DNA of 40,898 bases from Octadecabacter sp. (lineage in GTDB: Bacteria; Pseudomonadota; Alphaproteobacteria; Rhodobacterales; Rhodobacteraceae): NCBI GenBank assembly GCA_028825445.1, contig JAPKAD010000019.1:1-40898 (forward strand), in the 5' to 3' direction. The notes below the pieces were generated by a model that saw nothing but the letters and a program-made list of their open reading frames with translations, had not been told where the DNA came from and did not search any database. Within the stretch, counting starts at the first letter, position 1, and every line of letters begins with the position of its first letter. The translations under genes and the position numbers were made by a program. Shown here piece after piece: positions 9,338 through 18,763 of this stretch.

Positions 9338-10519
9338 CTAGCTTGACATATCGTAGGCACGTTCGCCGTGTGATGCTAGATCGAGACCTGTGTGTTCGTC
9401 TTCTTCGCTGACACGGATTGGAAAGATCACCCTGACGATCAGCACTATGACTATTGTTACTACAACAGTCCAAAGCCCAACGACTGCAAGGCCGCCCAAT
9501 TGTTCGGTCCAGCCAGCATGACCAAAGACAGCAAGCATCACTATACCAAACATTCCTCCAACACCATGCACCGCAAAGACATCCAGAGTATCATCAATGT
9601 TCAGGGTTCTTTTGACGACATGGCACAACTCTTGGCACATGATACCTGCGATGGCGCCAATCAATAGCGCTTCGATAGGGCTGACAGAACCTGACGCTGG
9701 CGTAATAGAAGCTAAACCTGCTATTGTCCCAGTAACTAAGCCAACCAGCGAAGATTTACCAAAACGAATGCGTTCCCACAAAGCCCAAGAAAGGGACGCT
9801 GCAGCAGCTGATATGTGTGTTACAGTTATCGCCATGGCAGCTGAACCGTTGGCGGCCAATTCTGACCCACCATTAAATCCAAACCACCCGACCCACAGCA
9901 TCGCTGCACCGATCATCACCATGCCAGGATTGTGTGGTGGTTTTGACTTGTCTCGCCTTGGGCCAAGAAAAAACGCTACAACTAATGCTGCCAATCCTGC
10001 GGTTTGATGTACAACAATACCACCTGCAAAATCGTTGACACCATTTTCAAACATTGACCATTCTTCACCTGCAAGCAAACCACCGCCCCACACCCAATGG
10101 GCCACAGGCGCGTAACACAACAACATCCACAAGCCTGAAAACGTCATTACAAATCCAAACCCTATGCGTTCAACGTACGCGCCTACAATTAGTGCGGGGG
10201 TGATGATCGCAAATGTCATTTGGAACGCAAAAAACAGTACTTCTGGTATATTACCCGACAAAGTGTTTTCGGTTATGCCAATCAGAAAGGCTTTGTTTAG
10301 TCCCCCCCAATAAGCATTAGCATCGCCAAACGCGATTGAATACCCTACCGCCAACCAGAGAATAGACATCAAGCATGCTATCCCAAAACATTGCATAAAA
10401 ACGCTGAGCACATTTCGTGCTCTCACAAGGCCACCGTAAAAAAGGGCCAACCCAGGTAGGGTCATTAACAACACGAGTGCGGTTGCGACAATAATCCAAG
10501 CGGTGTCCGCTCCGTTCAT
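9338..10519 (-). CDS. amtB: Ammonium transporter
   Basis: An inner-membrane ammonium channel of the Amt/MEP/Rh family, used for uptake at low ammonium. The 393-residue product starts directly with a membrane helix (MNGADTAWIIVATALVLL) and has about 11 hydrophobic segments. The twin-histidine pore residues are seen in VTHISAAAAS and DVFAVHGVGG. The ATG at 10519 is chosen because AGGA lies 9 bases upstream; the frame extends to 10588, but that extension is unlike the family. Unlike E. coli AmtB it has no obvious cleavable signal sequence. Many bacteria encode the PII protein GlnK next to amtB. Here the upstream neighbour is cinA and downstream is a non-coding spacer, so PII must be elsewhere. 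NtrC control is likely from family knowledge, but no clear site was found in the 154-base upstream region. Confidence 0.96.
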   Translation of the reverse strand: MNGADTAWIIVATALVLLMTLPGLALFYGGLVRARNVLSVFMQCFGIACLMSILWLAVGYSIAFGDANAYWGGLNKAFLIGITENTLSGNIPEVLFFAFQMTFAIITPALIVGAYVERIGFGFVMTFSGLWMLLCYAPVAHWVWGGGLLAGEEWSMFENGVNDFAGGIVVHQTAGLAALVVAFFLGPRRDKSKPPHNPGMVMIGAAMLWVGWFGFNGGSELAANGSAAMAITVTHISAAAASLSWALWERIRFGKSSLVGLVTGTIAGLASITPASGSVSPIEALLIGAIAGIMCQELCHVVKRTLNIDDTLDVFAVHGVGGMFGIVMLAVFGHAGWTEQLGGLAVVGLWTVVVTIVIVLIVRVIFPIRVSEEDEHTGLDLASHGERAYDMSS

Positions 10520-10673
10520 ATTACTTTTCCTTGTTGTGTACTTTCGGATGACCACAGAGCTCAACTGTAACGCCATGAAAAGAGGCATTTGGTCTAATTA
10601 TTGCACAAATAGCAGGCATTATTATATTGCTTAATATGAGTGCGAATAATAGCTATTGTGCCTAATAAAAATG

Positions 10674-11165
10674 CTAAAATGAAACAAGCGCCCCTTGCAG
10701 CATTGTTAGTGCGGTTTGCACGCTGCAAGCCCGAACCTGTGAGCGTCCCAAGGAGCCGAATTCGTGCGTGACTGTCTGTACGTCACCGCGAATGTCGAGC
10801 CCAAAACAAACACGACCTTCGGGCTTGTGATCTGATCCACCAGGCCCTGCAATACCCGTTATGGACACAGAGATATCGGCTGTTGCGCACCGTCGCGCTC
10901 CGCGCGCCATTTGTTTGGCGACCTGTTCACTGACTGCACCAAATGCTTCCAAAGTGGCAGGGTCGACCTGGACCATAGCTACTTTTGCCGCGTTTGAATA
11001 AGTTACAAACCCACATTCAAACATAACAGAGCTTCCCGCAATATCCGTAAGAGCGGCAGATACTAAACCACCTGTGCAGCTTTCAGCGGTTGTAATTTTC
11101 ACACCTTTTGCTATTGCTGCTGCAACAACCTGTGCTGCCAGCGTCACGATCCACTCCAGTGCCAT
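10674..11165 (-). CDS. cinA: CinA C-terminal-type nicotinamide-nucleotide amidohydrolase
   Basis: A 163-residue protein matching the CinA C-terminal domain (PncC/YgaD). Members deamidate nicotinamide mononucleotide to nicotinate mononucleotide, recycling NAD breakdown products. Family motifs are TTAESCTGGLVSAALTDIAG near residue 24, CGFVTYSNAAK near 51, and SVSITGIAGPGGSDHKPEG near 100. The longer CinA N-terminal domain is absent, which is usual in this group. It overlaps the end of pgpA by 22 bases, so it is translationally coupled in the ispDF-pgpA-cinA operon. Confidence 0.93.
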   Translation of the reverse strand: MALEWIVTLAAQVVAAAIAKGVKITTAESCTGGLVSAALTDIAGSSVMFECGFVTYSNAAKVAMVQVDPATLEAFGAVSEQVAKQMARGARRCATADISVSITGIAGPGGSDHKPEGRVCFGLDIRGDVQTVTHEFGSLGRSQVRACSVQTALTMLQGALVSF

Positions 11166-11644
11166 AGCCCTGCAATTCCAATAACGCAGACCGCAGCAAA
11201 CGCTCCTGCGATTACATCGTCCAACATCACACCAGTGGCATTGTCTTTGTTATCGGCCCAACCAACTGGACCAATTTTTATGATATCAAAAAGCCGGAAA
11301 AATATAAATGACATTATCCATCCGGGCCAAAATGATAGGGATGGTACATTCGCAATAGATGCGCCTACCATAACCGGCAGAAGCGCGATCCATTGACCAA
11401 CGACCTCATCAATCACAATCTCGGACGGATCGTGGTTTGCTGCGCCCTCCGTCATCCATTTTGTCGCAATATAACCTTTGATGTAGGCCGCTGGAATCGC
11501 CAAAATGAACAGCCAAATGCCGCCAATCTGGTAAAGTAGCCAAGCAAGTGGAAGGGCCGCCAATGATCCCCATGTCCCTGGTGCGGGTTTCAAATAACCA
11601 ACGTAACAAACCGTAGCCGTGATTTTTGCCCACTCTTGTCTCAT
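11144..11644 (-). CDS. pgpA: Phosphatidylglycerophosphatase A
   Basis: A membrane phosphatase that removes phosphate from phosphatidylglycerophosphate to give phosphatidylglycerol. The 166-residue product shows the PgpA hallmarks [19 protein letters not shown] near the N-terminus and [17 protein letters not shown] in the middle, where the acidic residues bind the metal. Three to four hydrophobic segments fit an integral membrane protein. Its ATG overlaps the ispDF stop codon (ATGA, 11641-11644), showing tight translational coupling. Confidence 0.94.
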   Translation of the reverse strand: MRQEWAKITATVCYVGYLKPAPGTWGSLAALPLAWLLYQIGGIWLFILAIPAAYIKGYIATKWMTEGAANHDPSEIVIDEVVGQWIALLPVMVGASIANVPSLSFWPGWIMSFIFFRLFDIIKIGPVGWADNKDNATGVMLDDVIAGAFAAVCVIGIAGLWHWSGS

Positions 11645-12792
11645 GTTGCCATCCCTTTTGTAAGCGTTACCGTAGCAATTGCTGCAATTCCTTCGCCGCG
11701 GCCAGTAAAGCCAAGGCGTTCAGACGTTGTCGCCTTAACGCTGACGCGATCCATATCAACTCCCATAATTTGCGCCATTCGTACCCGCATCGGTACTGAT
11801 AAGGGGCCAATTTTAGGAAATTCGCAGATTAGAGTGCAATCAATATGATTGATGCCAAAGCCCATTTCACGGGCTAACTTGCAGGCATGACTTAGAAAAA
11901 TATCGCTCGACACTCCTCTCCAGTGTGGATCACTTGGGGGGAAGTGCTGACCGATATCACCGCGACATAGCGCACCGTAAATCGCATCTGTCACCGTATG
12001 CATACCAACATCTGCATCTGAATGGCCCTGTAGGCCTTGGCTGTGCGGGACTTTGATACCGCACAGCATAACATGGTCACCCTCTTCAAAGCGGTGAACA
12101 TCAAATCCGTTACCGGTTCGAATATCCATTGGTATCTCCAGCAGTTTTTCTGCCCGCATAAAATCTGCGGGCGTGGTGATTTTGATATTGCGTGCATCTC
12201 CCTGCACAATCGAAACTTCTATTCCAGCACGATGTGCGATTTCTACGTCGTCTGCAGCACCTATGCCGTAGGCTGCGTGAGCAGTACGGATTGGGGTAAG
12301 TTTAAACCCTTGAGGTGTTTGGGCATGATAAAACCCTGAACGATCTTGCATACCAGTGACATGATTATCGGTACCAGTCCAAAGCGCATCAGTTACTGGT
12401 AGTGCTGGCGCTGCGGCTTGTGCGGTTTGCAAAGCGTCCAGAACTCGGTCGATAACCTCCGGGGAGACACAGCAGCGCGCAGCGTCATGAATTAAAACAC
12501 TGTCAGCTTGGGTAGCGTTCAGTCCCGATAAGACAGACAGCGACCGCTCTGCCCCACCAATTGCAATACTTGCGTGATTGGGTAGCGTCAGCTGTTCAAT
12601 AAAATTTTTGTCAGCATCAGCGATTACAAGAACTATTTCTGTTACACGTGGGTGTGATGAAAAAATGTCTAAGGTGTGCTGTAATACTAATTTTCCCGCA
12701 ATTTTACGCCATTGTTTTGGCACATCGCCACCCGCGCGTTGCCCGCGTCCGGCGGCTACAATTATGACAGCAACAGTTGGTACATCTTTCAT
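11641..12792 (-). CDS. ispDF: Bifunctional IspD/IspF isoprenoid enzyme
   Basis: A fusion of two MEP-pathway enzymes. IspD (2-C-methyl-D-erythritol 4-phosphate cytidylyltransferase) spans about residues 1-220, and IspF (2,4-cyclodiphosphate synthase) spans about 225-383. The IspD half has the nucleotide-binding loop [19 protein letters not shown]. The IspF half has [11 protein letters not shown] (Asp and His zinc ligands), [13 protein letters not shown] and [13 protein letters not shown]. Such fusions are standard in alphaproteobacteria. The start ATG 12792 gives [17 protein letters not shown], as expected. It is the first gene of the minus-strand operon and is divergent from dusB across about 158 bases. 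Confidence 0.96.
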   Translation of the reverse strand: MKDVPTVAVIIVAAGRGQRAGGDVPKQWRKIAGKLVLQHTLDIFSSHPRVTEIVLVIADADKNFIEQLTLPNHASIAIGGAERSLSVLSGLNATQADSVLIHDAARCCVSPEVIDRVLDALQTAQAAAPALPVTDALWTGTDNHVTGMQDRSGFYHAQTPQGFKLTPIRTAHAAYGIGAADDVEIAHRAGIEVSIVQGDARNIKITTPADFMRAEKLLEIPMDIRTGNGFDVHRFEEGDHVMLCGIKVPHSQGLQGHSDADVGMHTVTDAIYGALCRGDIGQHFPPSDPHWRGVSSDIFLSHACKLAREMGFGINHIDCTLICEFPKIGPLSVPMRVRMAQIMGVDMDRVSVKATTSERLGFTGRGEGIAAIATVTLTKGMAT

Positions 12793-12950
12793 CCTGGAAT
12801 GCCCTTTCGATAGTAATCTTCTACATAAAGCGTCACATGGAGGGAAGTGCGTACAGATAGTCGCCTAAAAATAAGGCATCTTGTGTATTTTGCCTGATAA
12901 TTCACCTTACTTTCGTTGAAGTTCAAACCTGTTCAGGCTAATTAGATTTT

Positions 12951-13952
12951 ATGAGAGCTAATATTACTTTACCAAATCCCAATAGTCATGTGGCACTTGC
13001 TCCATTGGCTGGGATTACAGATTTGCCGTTTCGCCAGCTTGTTGCATCGTTTGGGGCAGGCTGGGTTGTATCCGAAATGATCGCAAGCCAAGAGATTGTA
13101 CAGGCCAAACCAGGTGCACACGAAAAAGCGGAGCTAGGGTTCGATCAGTACAATACCGCTGTGCAGCTTGCTGGACGCGAGGCGTATTGGATGGCAGAAG
13201 CCGCGCGCCTCGTAGAGGCTAATGGTGCTGTGATGATAGACATAAATATGGGCTGTCCGGCTAAAAAAGTGACTAGTGGATATTCTGGATCGGCGCTAAT
13301 GCGCGATCTCGATCATGCGCTGACACTAATCGATGCGGTGGTTGGCGCGGTTGACATTCCAGTCACCTTAAAGACGCGGCTTGGCTGGGACGATGCTCTG
13401 TTAAATGCCCCTCAATTAGCTGTTAGGGCCGAAAATGCTGGGATCGCACGTATCGTTATTCATGGCCGTACCCGGTGCCAATTCTACAAAGGTCACGCTA
13501 ATTGGGATGCCATCCTGAAGGTCAAGCACGCAGTGTCAATTCCAGTAATTGCGAATGGTGATATCATTGATGCGAAAACGGCTAAAACAGCGCTGGACGC
13601 GTCGGGTGCAGACGGTGTGATGATTGGGCGTGGTGCACAGGGCCGCCCATGGGTGTTGCGCGACGTAGCAGCGCAACTAAATGGATATGTTGCCCCAGCC
13701 CCCCCGCAGACCAGTGCGTTTATTCAATTGGTATCAGAGCACTACGACAATATGTTAAAATTTTATGGCACTAAAATGGGAAGCAAAGTAGCACGTAAAC
13801 ACTTGGGCTGGTATATGGATCAATGTGAGACTGAACCGATCCTGCGCAAGGCGGTCCTTACTGAATGCGAACCAAAGAAAGTTCTTAAACTTTTACCTGA
13901 TGCATTAGCGATGCCACTAAAGGTAAGTCGTATTTCAGGGCAGGCCGCATGA
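12951..13952 (+). CDS. dusB: tRNA-dihydrouridine synthase B (NifR3)
   Basis: An FMN enzyme that reduces uridines in the D-loop of tRNA to dihydrouridine. The TIM-barrel opens with VALAPLAGITDLPFRQL. The catalytic cysteine is Cys102 in INMGCPAKKV. The FMN/phosphate-binding segments are HGRTRCQFYKG and ANGDIIDAKTA, and the C-terminal helical domain contains RKHLGWYMD. The length of 333 residues is normal. In Rhodobacter this gene was first named nifR3 because it heads the ntrBC operon, and the same arrangement is seen here: its TGA overlaps the ntrB ATG (13949-13952). No strong ribosome site precedes the ATG. Confidence 0.96.
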   Translation: MRANITLPNPNSHVALAPLAGITDLPFRQLVASFGAGWVVSEMIASQEIVQAKPGAHEKAELGFDQYNTAVQLAGREAYWMAEAARLVEANGAVMIDINMGCPAKKVTSGYSGSALMRDLDHALTLIDAVVGAVDIPVTLKTRLGWDDALLNAPQLAVRAENAGIARIVIHGRTRCQFYKGHANWDAILKVKHAVSIPVIANGDIIDAKTAKTALDASGADGVMIGRGAQGRPWVLRDVAAQLNGYVAPAPPQTSAFIQLVSEHYDNMLKFYGTKMGSKVARKHLGWYMDQCETEPILRKAVLTECEPKKVLKLLPDALAMPLKVSRISGQAA

Positions 13953-15013
13953 ACGCGCTTTGGAATTCCTTACCGGTGCCTGCATTACTTTTGAACTCTG
14001 ACGATACAATTGCCCAGAGCAATCCAGCCGCTGAGTCTTTTTTAAATCTCTCTAGCAGATCCCTCGTTGGAGCGCTTTTATGGGACACCGTTATGATAGA
14101 CGCACCTCTGGAAACTGCTTATTTACGGGCCAGCGCTAACCGTTCAGCACTTTTTATCAACGATGTTGATGTAAGCAGTGGCGAGCGATCACCATTACAA
14201 TGCAATATCCAGTTTGCCCCACTTTTGAACGGAGGTGATCAGATGTTGATGATCTGGGAACCACGCGAAATGGCGACGCGGCTAAACCAGTCGACGAAAT
14301 CGATTCGGGCCGCGCGATCAGCAATTGGGATGGCCGAAATGCTCGCACACGAAATCAAGAACCCACTTGCAGGAATAACAGGTGCAGCACAGCTTTTATC
14401 GATGACTCTGTCGTCTGAAGATTGTGAAATGACGGATCTAATAGTCGAAGAATCTCGCCGAATTGTGAAATTGTTGGAGCAGGTAGAACAATTTGGAAAT
14501 CTGCAACCTCCCAACCGCAATGCGGTCAACATTCACGACGTACTTGATCGCGCCCGTCAATCTGCATCGGTGGGCTTTGGCGCGCATATGATGATGATTG
14601 AAGACTACGACCCATCGTTACCGTTAGCCTATGTGGACGCAGATCAATTACTACAAGTGCTTTTAAATCTTCTAAAAAATGCGTCTGAGGCCGGTGGAGC
14701 AGGCGGGTCGATCCGGCTGCACACATTTTATGAACCCTCTCTGCGCATGAAACGCGCTGATGGCACGTCTGCGCATTTGCCATTGCAAATCGAAATTATT
14801 GATAATGGGCCGGGCTTGCCGCCCGACATTGCTTCTGATGTGTTTGAACCTTTTATCTCTGGCCGCGACAACGGAACTGGCCTTGGTCTCGCGCTTGTGA
14901 GTAAATTGATTGCTGATGTGGGAGGGTGGATATCGGTAGACTCTGTTCCGGAACGTACCATATTTCGCCTTTCGCTACCTACACTGCCTGCTGAATTAAA
15001 AGGAGACATATAA
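13949..15013 (+). CDS. ntrB: Nitrogen regulation sensor kinase NtrB
   Basis: A cytoplasmic histidine kinase/phosphatase that controls NtrC and is normally governed by PII proteins. The 354-residue product has an N-terminal PAS-like domain (about 5-110), a dimerisation box with His134 in MLAHEIKNPLAG, and an HATPase domain with the N box (LLNLLKNASEAG), G1 (EIIDNGPGLPPD) and G2 (NGTGLGLALV) motifs. It has no membrane segment, as expected for NtrB. The start codon overlaps the dusB stop. The downstream ntrC begins right after the stop, so dusB, ntrB and ntrC form one translationally linked unit. Confidence 0.95.
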   Translation: MNALWNSLPVPALLLNSDDTIAQSNPAAESFLNLSSRSLVGALLWDTVMIDAPLETAYLRASANRSALFINDVDVSSGERSPLQCNIQFAPLLNGGDQMLMIWEPREMATRLNQSTKSIRAARSAIGMAEMLAHEIKNPLAGITGAAQLLSMTLSSEDCEMTDLIVEESRRIVKLLEQVEQFGNLQPPNRNAVNIHDVLDRARQSASVGFGAHMMMIEDYDPSLPLAYVDADQLLQVLLNLLKNASEAGGAGGSIRLHTFYEPSLRMKRADGTSAHLPLQIEIIDNGPGLPPDIASDVFEPFISGRDNGTGLGLALVSKLIADVGGWISVDSVPERTIFRLSLPTLPAELKGDI

Positions 15014-16372
15014 GTGGATGGAACTGTTTTGGTTGCTGACGATGACCGCACAATCCGTACGGTGTTGACACAGGCATTTACGCGGGCAGGCTGCAAAGTC
15101 CATGCAACGTCATCTTTGATAACTCTGATGCGTTGGGTAGAGGAAGGAAAGGGCGACCTAGTAATTTCGGACGTCATCATGCCCGACGGTAATGGACTGG
15201 AACTACTGCCAAAAATCGCGAAGGTACGGCCCGGTTTGCCAGTCATTGTGATTTCAGCCCAAAATACTATCATGACAGCAATTCAAGCTGCCGAAGCTGA
15301 TGCTTATGATTATTTACCAAAGCCTTTTGATTTGCCCGATCTTATGAAACGAGCAGCTCGCGCATTAGAAGTAAAACCCCGCGTTGTGGCCAGCAGTCAA
15401 AACAATGAGGAAACTGACGATCTCCCTCTGGTTGGGCGAACAGCGGCTATGCAGACTCTATATCGGCTGGTCGCTCGGGTTATGAACACGCGACTGTCTG
15501 TGCTGGTGACGGGTGAAAGTGGCACAGGTAAAAGTCTGATCGCGCGTGCCATTCACGATTTTTCAGATCGCAGATCTTTACCGTTCATCACCGCTACAGC
15601 GAATGATTTGGAAGGGATAGACGGGCCGCAGTTGCTGTTGTCGCGTGTCAAAAATGGAAGCCTTGTATTTGATGAAGTAGGTGACTTTTCGATTGGCACA
15701 CAAAGTCGCATTGTACGAATGATGGACGCTATGGGTGACACGGCCCCGCGAATTATTGCGACGTCACGCACTGATTTAATTATCGCAATGGAAGATGGGA
15801 GGGTGCGCGAAGATCTCTATTATCGTCTTGCTGGAGTGACAATGGTTGTTCCGCCCTTGCGTGATCGGGTTGATGATATCCCGCTTTTAGCACAGCACTT
15901 CCTTGCCCGAGCTGAACGTGAGGGAGCACCTGTGCGTCGCCTTGCGAGCAGCGGAGTCGATATAGTAAGGGCCTACACATGGCCTGGGAATGTCCGCCAA
16001 CTAGAAAATATTATACGCCGTCTGGTTGTGACCTCATCACACGAGGACATTCATCGCCCAGAGGTAGAACAGGTGCTTGGGTCTCAGCCTGCAATAGAAC
16101 CATTACAGACTGGTAGTTCAGATAAATTATCGGGATCAGTAGCCCAGCATCTTAAGCGATACTTTGATTTGCACGGTGGCACACTACCACCCATCGGTCT
16201 TTATCAGCGGATATTACGCGAAGTTGAAGCGCCGTTGATTGAAATCGCTCTAGACGCAACATCTGGAAACCAAGCTAAATGTGCAGAGCTCCTGGGCATT
16301 AATCGCAATACTCTGAGAAAAAAGATCACAGATCTTGATATACACGTGACACGCCGACGCAAATTGATGTAA
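15014..16372 (+). CDS. ntrC: Nitrogen response regulator NtrC lacking the GAFTGA loop
   Basis: The response regulator partner of NtrB, 452 residues. The receiver domain (about 1-120) has the phospho-acceptor Asp53 in [11 protein letters not shown] and Lys103. The AAA+ domain has Walker A GESGTGKS (167-174) and Walker B SLVFDE (216-221). The C-terminal Fis-type helix-turn-helix reads [20 protein letters not shown]. The region between Walker A and B is shortened and has no GAFTGA motif, the loop that contacts sigma-54. Rhodobacter capsulatus NtrC also lacks it and activates the housekeeping sigma-70 polymerase, so the same is inferred here. The start is GTG 15014, with AGGAG at 15001-15005 and 8-base spacing. 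Confidence 0.95.
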   Translation: MDGTVLVADDDRTIRTVLTQAFTRAGCKVHATSSLITLMRWVEEGKGDLVISDVIMPDGNGLELLPKIAKVRPGLPVIVISAQNTIMTAIQAAEADAYDYLPKPFDLPDLMKRAARALEVKPRVVASSQNNEETDDLPLVGRTAAMQTLYRLVARVMNTRLSVLVTGESGTGKSLIARAIHDFSDRRSLPFITATANDLEGIDGPQLLLSRVKNGSLVFDEVGDFSIGTQSRIVRMMDAMGDTAPRIIATSRTDLIIAMEDGRVREDLYYRLAGVTMVVPPLRDRVDDIPLLAQHFLARAEREGAPVRRLASSGVDIVRAYTWPGNVRQLENIIRRLVVTSSHEDIHRPEVEQVLGSQPAIEPLQTGSSDKLSGSVAQHLKRYFDLHGGTLPPIGLYQRILREVEAPLIEIALDATSGNQAKCAELLGINRNTLRKKITDLDIHVTRRRKLM

Positions 16373-16387
16373 AACCGCAACATAAGC

Positions 16388-16405
16388 GTGGCCCTTTGGC
16401 CCCAC
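16388..16405. other. Hairpin between ntrC and ntrY
   Basis: GTGG 16388-16391 pairs with CCAC 16402-16405 and continues as CC/GG after a two-base bulge, closed by a CTTT loop. There is no T-run, so full termination is unlikely. It could partly separate expression of the ntrBC and ntrYX halves. Confidence 0.3.
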
Positions 16406-16454
16406 ACTTGGGCTAAAGCTGGGTCACACCATGAGGTGAAGACTGAGGCGTTGT

Positions 16455-18740
16455 TTGATCACAACGGCTAAGTCCATGATAAGCGGGGCGTTTCGCGTGC
16501 AGCGATCCCAATTGGGCAAGAATAAGTTTACATTTTCCCGCTGGCGGCGAAAGCGCAGCGTGCAAAATTGGACTACGGTTGTGCTTGTTCTGCTTGGCCC
16601 ACTTTTCGTTATTTTGACAATTACGGCCCTGCGTCCGCTAGATCAAACGGGTAGAACGGACTCTCTTCGACTAATTTTACTGGTTGATATCATCTATATT
16701 CTGATGATCGCAGCCCTTGTGCTCTCGCGTGTTGTTAACATGATTGCGGCGCGGCGAAATAAGTCTGCGGGTTCACGTCTGCACCTTCGGCTAACTGGGG
16801 TCTTTGCGCTTTTAGCGCTTATTCCTACAGTTGCTGTCGCAGTTTTTGCAGTTTTAACAATTAATATAGGACTTGAGGGTTGGTTTTCTGAACGAGTGCG
16901 CGATGTTTTAGGAAATTCACTTTCTGCTGCCGAAGCCTATGAAGAAGAACACCGCCAAGAGGTCGTGCGCGATGCCAACACTTTAGCTGGATACCTCAAT
17001 ACTGAACGACTTCAGACATTCTTTATGGAACGTGGCGAAGTACGTCAGGCTTTAGCTCGCGTGCAGCCCCAAATTGAACGTGGCCTGACGGAAGCGTTTG
17101 TGTTAGACGGTGAGGCTGAAATTTGGGCCCGTGGGGATCGTTCTTATGAATTTTACTTCGAACAACCTAACGCCGCACAAATGCAAGAGGCTCGTATTAC
17201 AGGTTTGGTGATCATTGAAGACTGGGCCAACAATGAATTTCGCGCCTTACTTCCACTGGAAGCGTTTAGTGACAAGTATCTTTATGTATCGCGCTCCGTT
17301 GATGGACAGATTTTAGCCTTGCTTGACGAAACTCAAGAAACTGTCGCACTTTACGGACAATTAGAAAACGAACGTGGACGGGTGTTGTTTGAATTTGGAC
17401 TTATCTATCTTGGTTTTGCACTTATCCTGATTCTTGCTGCGGTATGGGTTGGTCTTTGGTTTGCCGAGCGACTAGCACGCCCAATTGGGCGGCTTGTTGG
17501 AGCGTCGCAGCGGGTTGGTGCAGGTGATTTAAATGTGCAAGTGCGCGAAGAAATAGGTGAGGATGAAATCGCACAGTTGGGGCGCTATTTCAACCAAATG
17601 ACCTCGCAACTGCGCAACCAGCGTGAAGAGCTTCTGGACAACAACCGTCAGATTGAACACCGCCGAAGGCTTTTTGATTCTGTTTTGTCCTCTGTGCCTT
17701 CCGGCGTTGTTGGACTAGACGAGAGCGGTTGCGTAATGTTTGTAAATAAATCTGCAAACCGCTTGTTGGATGTCGATGGGAGCCAAAGCACAGCGCTATC
17801 GGTTTCGGTACCCGAGTTTGAGGCTATGTTTAATGAGATCACAATAGGCGGAAAATCCGTCGCCCAAGGCCAAGTGAACCTTGTGCGTGGCGGTCAACAA
17901 GAAAGCCTGCTTGTGCGCATGTCGCATCGGTTGCGTGAAGATGGTACCCTTGAAGGTTTTGTTGTTGCTTTTGAAGATGTCACAGACTTAGTGTTGGCGC
18001 AGCGTATGGCCGCTTGGGGTGATGTGGCGCGTCGTATCGCACACGAGATTAAGAATCCATTGACCCCGATCCAATTGTCTGCAGAACGGATCAAGCGAAA
18101 GTTTCGAGTGCATGCTGGCGACGACGTTGCAGATTTGGAACATCTGACGGATGTAATTGTGCGTCAAACTAACGGCTTACGACGCATCGTTGATGAATTT
18201 TCAAAATTTGCACGTATGCCAGAACCGGACAGGCGCATCTATGATCTAGCTGCAATTCTGCGTGATGCTGTGACCTTGCAAGAAGCTGGACAGCCAAGTG
18301 TGACGTTTGAAACTACAATAGAAGTCAGAGAAATCTGGGCTGATCTTGATATTTCAATGATGTCACAAGCACTTACAAATTTGATTAAGAACGCAGGTGA
18401 AGCTATTGAAAGTTATAAAGAAAAATATTCTGAAGTGTATATAATCCCACAAATTCGGATCATGTTATCCACCAGCAGTAATATGGCGAAAATTACCATT
18501 TCGGATAATGGTATTGGGCTACCTGAAGATCGCGCCAAGCTTTTTGAGCCCTACGTAACAACACGCGAAAAAGGTACTGGTCTTGGATTACCTATCGTAA
18601 AAAAAATTATTGATGAGCATGGTGGCACGCTCGGTCTTTTGGACGCACCATCTTTCAAAGGTCCGGACAACCCGGAGGGTCGATATGGCGCGATGGCTGT
18701 CATCCACATTCCAATTCAGGCGGCTTTAGTGCTGCCCTAA
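16455..18740 (+). CDS. ntrY: Membrane sensor histidine kinase NtrY
   Basis: The transmembrane kinase of the NtrY/NtrX pair, linked in alphaproteobacteria to nitrogen metabolism, redox sensing and envelope functions. The 761-residue product has membrane helices at about 40-60, 72-92, 112-138 and 313-336, with an extracytoplasmic domain between the last two. HAMP (about 335-390), PAS (about 405-515) and kinase domains follow. His530 lies in RRIAHEIKNPLTPIQLSAER. The ATPase motifs are LTNLIKNAGEA, ISDNGIGLPED and KGTGLGLPIV. Start choice is uncertain. TTG 16455 has GAGG at 16445-16448 with suitable spacing, while ATG 16476 has no ribosome site; the difference is 7 residues. Confidence 0.94.
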   Translation: MITTAKSMISGAFRVQRSQLGKNKFTFSRWRRKRSVQNWTTVVLVLLGPLFVILTITALRPLDQTGRTDSLRLILLVDIIYILMIAALVLSRVVNMIAARRNKSAGSRLHLRLTGVFALLALIPTVAVAVFAVLTINIGLEGWFSERVRDVLGNSLSAAEAYEEEHRQEVVRDANTLAGYLNTERLQTFFMERGEVRQALARVQPQIERGLTEAFVLDGEAEIWARGDRSYEFYFEQPNAAQMQEARITGLVIIEDWANNEFRALLPLEAFSDKYLYVSRSVDGQILALLDETQETVALYGQLENERGRVLFEFGLIYLGFALILILAAVWVGLWFAERLARPIGRLVGASQRVGAGDLNVQVREEIGEDEIAQLGRYFNQMTSQLRNQREELLDNNRQIEHRRRLFDSVLSSVPSGVVGLDESGCVMFVNKSANRLLDVDGSQSTALSVSVPEFEAMFNEITIGGKSVAQGQVNLVRGGQQESLLVRMSHRLREDGTLEGFVVAFEDVTDLVLAQRMAAWGDVARRIAHEIKNPLTPIQLSAERIKRKFRVHAGDDVADLEHLTDVIVRQTNGLRRIVDEFSKFARMPEPDRRIYDLAAILRDAVTLQEAGQPSVTFETTIEVREIWADLDISMMSQALTNLIKNAGEAIESYKEKYSEVYIIPQIRIMLSTSSNMAKITISDNGIGLPEDRAKLFEPYVTTREKGTGLGLPIVKKIIDEHGGTLGLLDAPSFKGPDNPEGRYGAMAVIHIPIQAALVLP

Positions 18741-18763
18741 TCTTAACTGTATGAGGTAATTCT

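Noticed and set aside
9151..9360. 69-residue minus-strand ORF between amtB and the spacer
   Set aside because: It spans the amtB terminator and stop region, lacks family similarity and a ribosome site.
14728..15273. Long antisense frames over ntrB/ntrC, and similar ones over pst genes and yicC
   Set aside because: They are serine/arginine/proline-rich shadows of strongly supported genes on the other strand.
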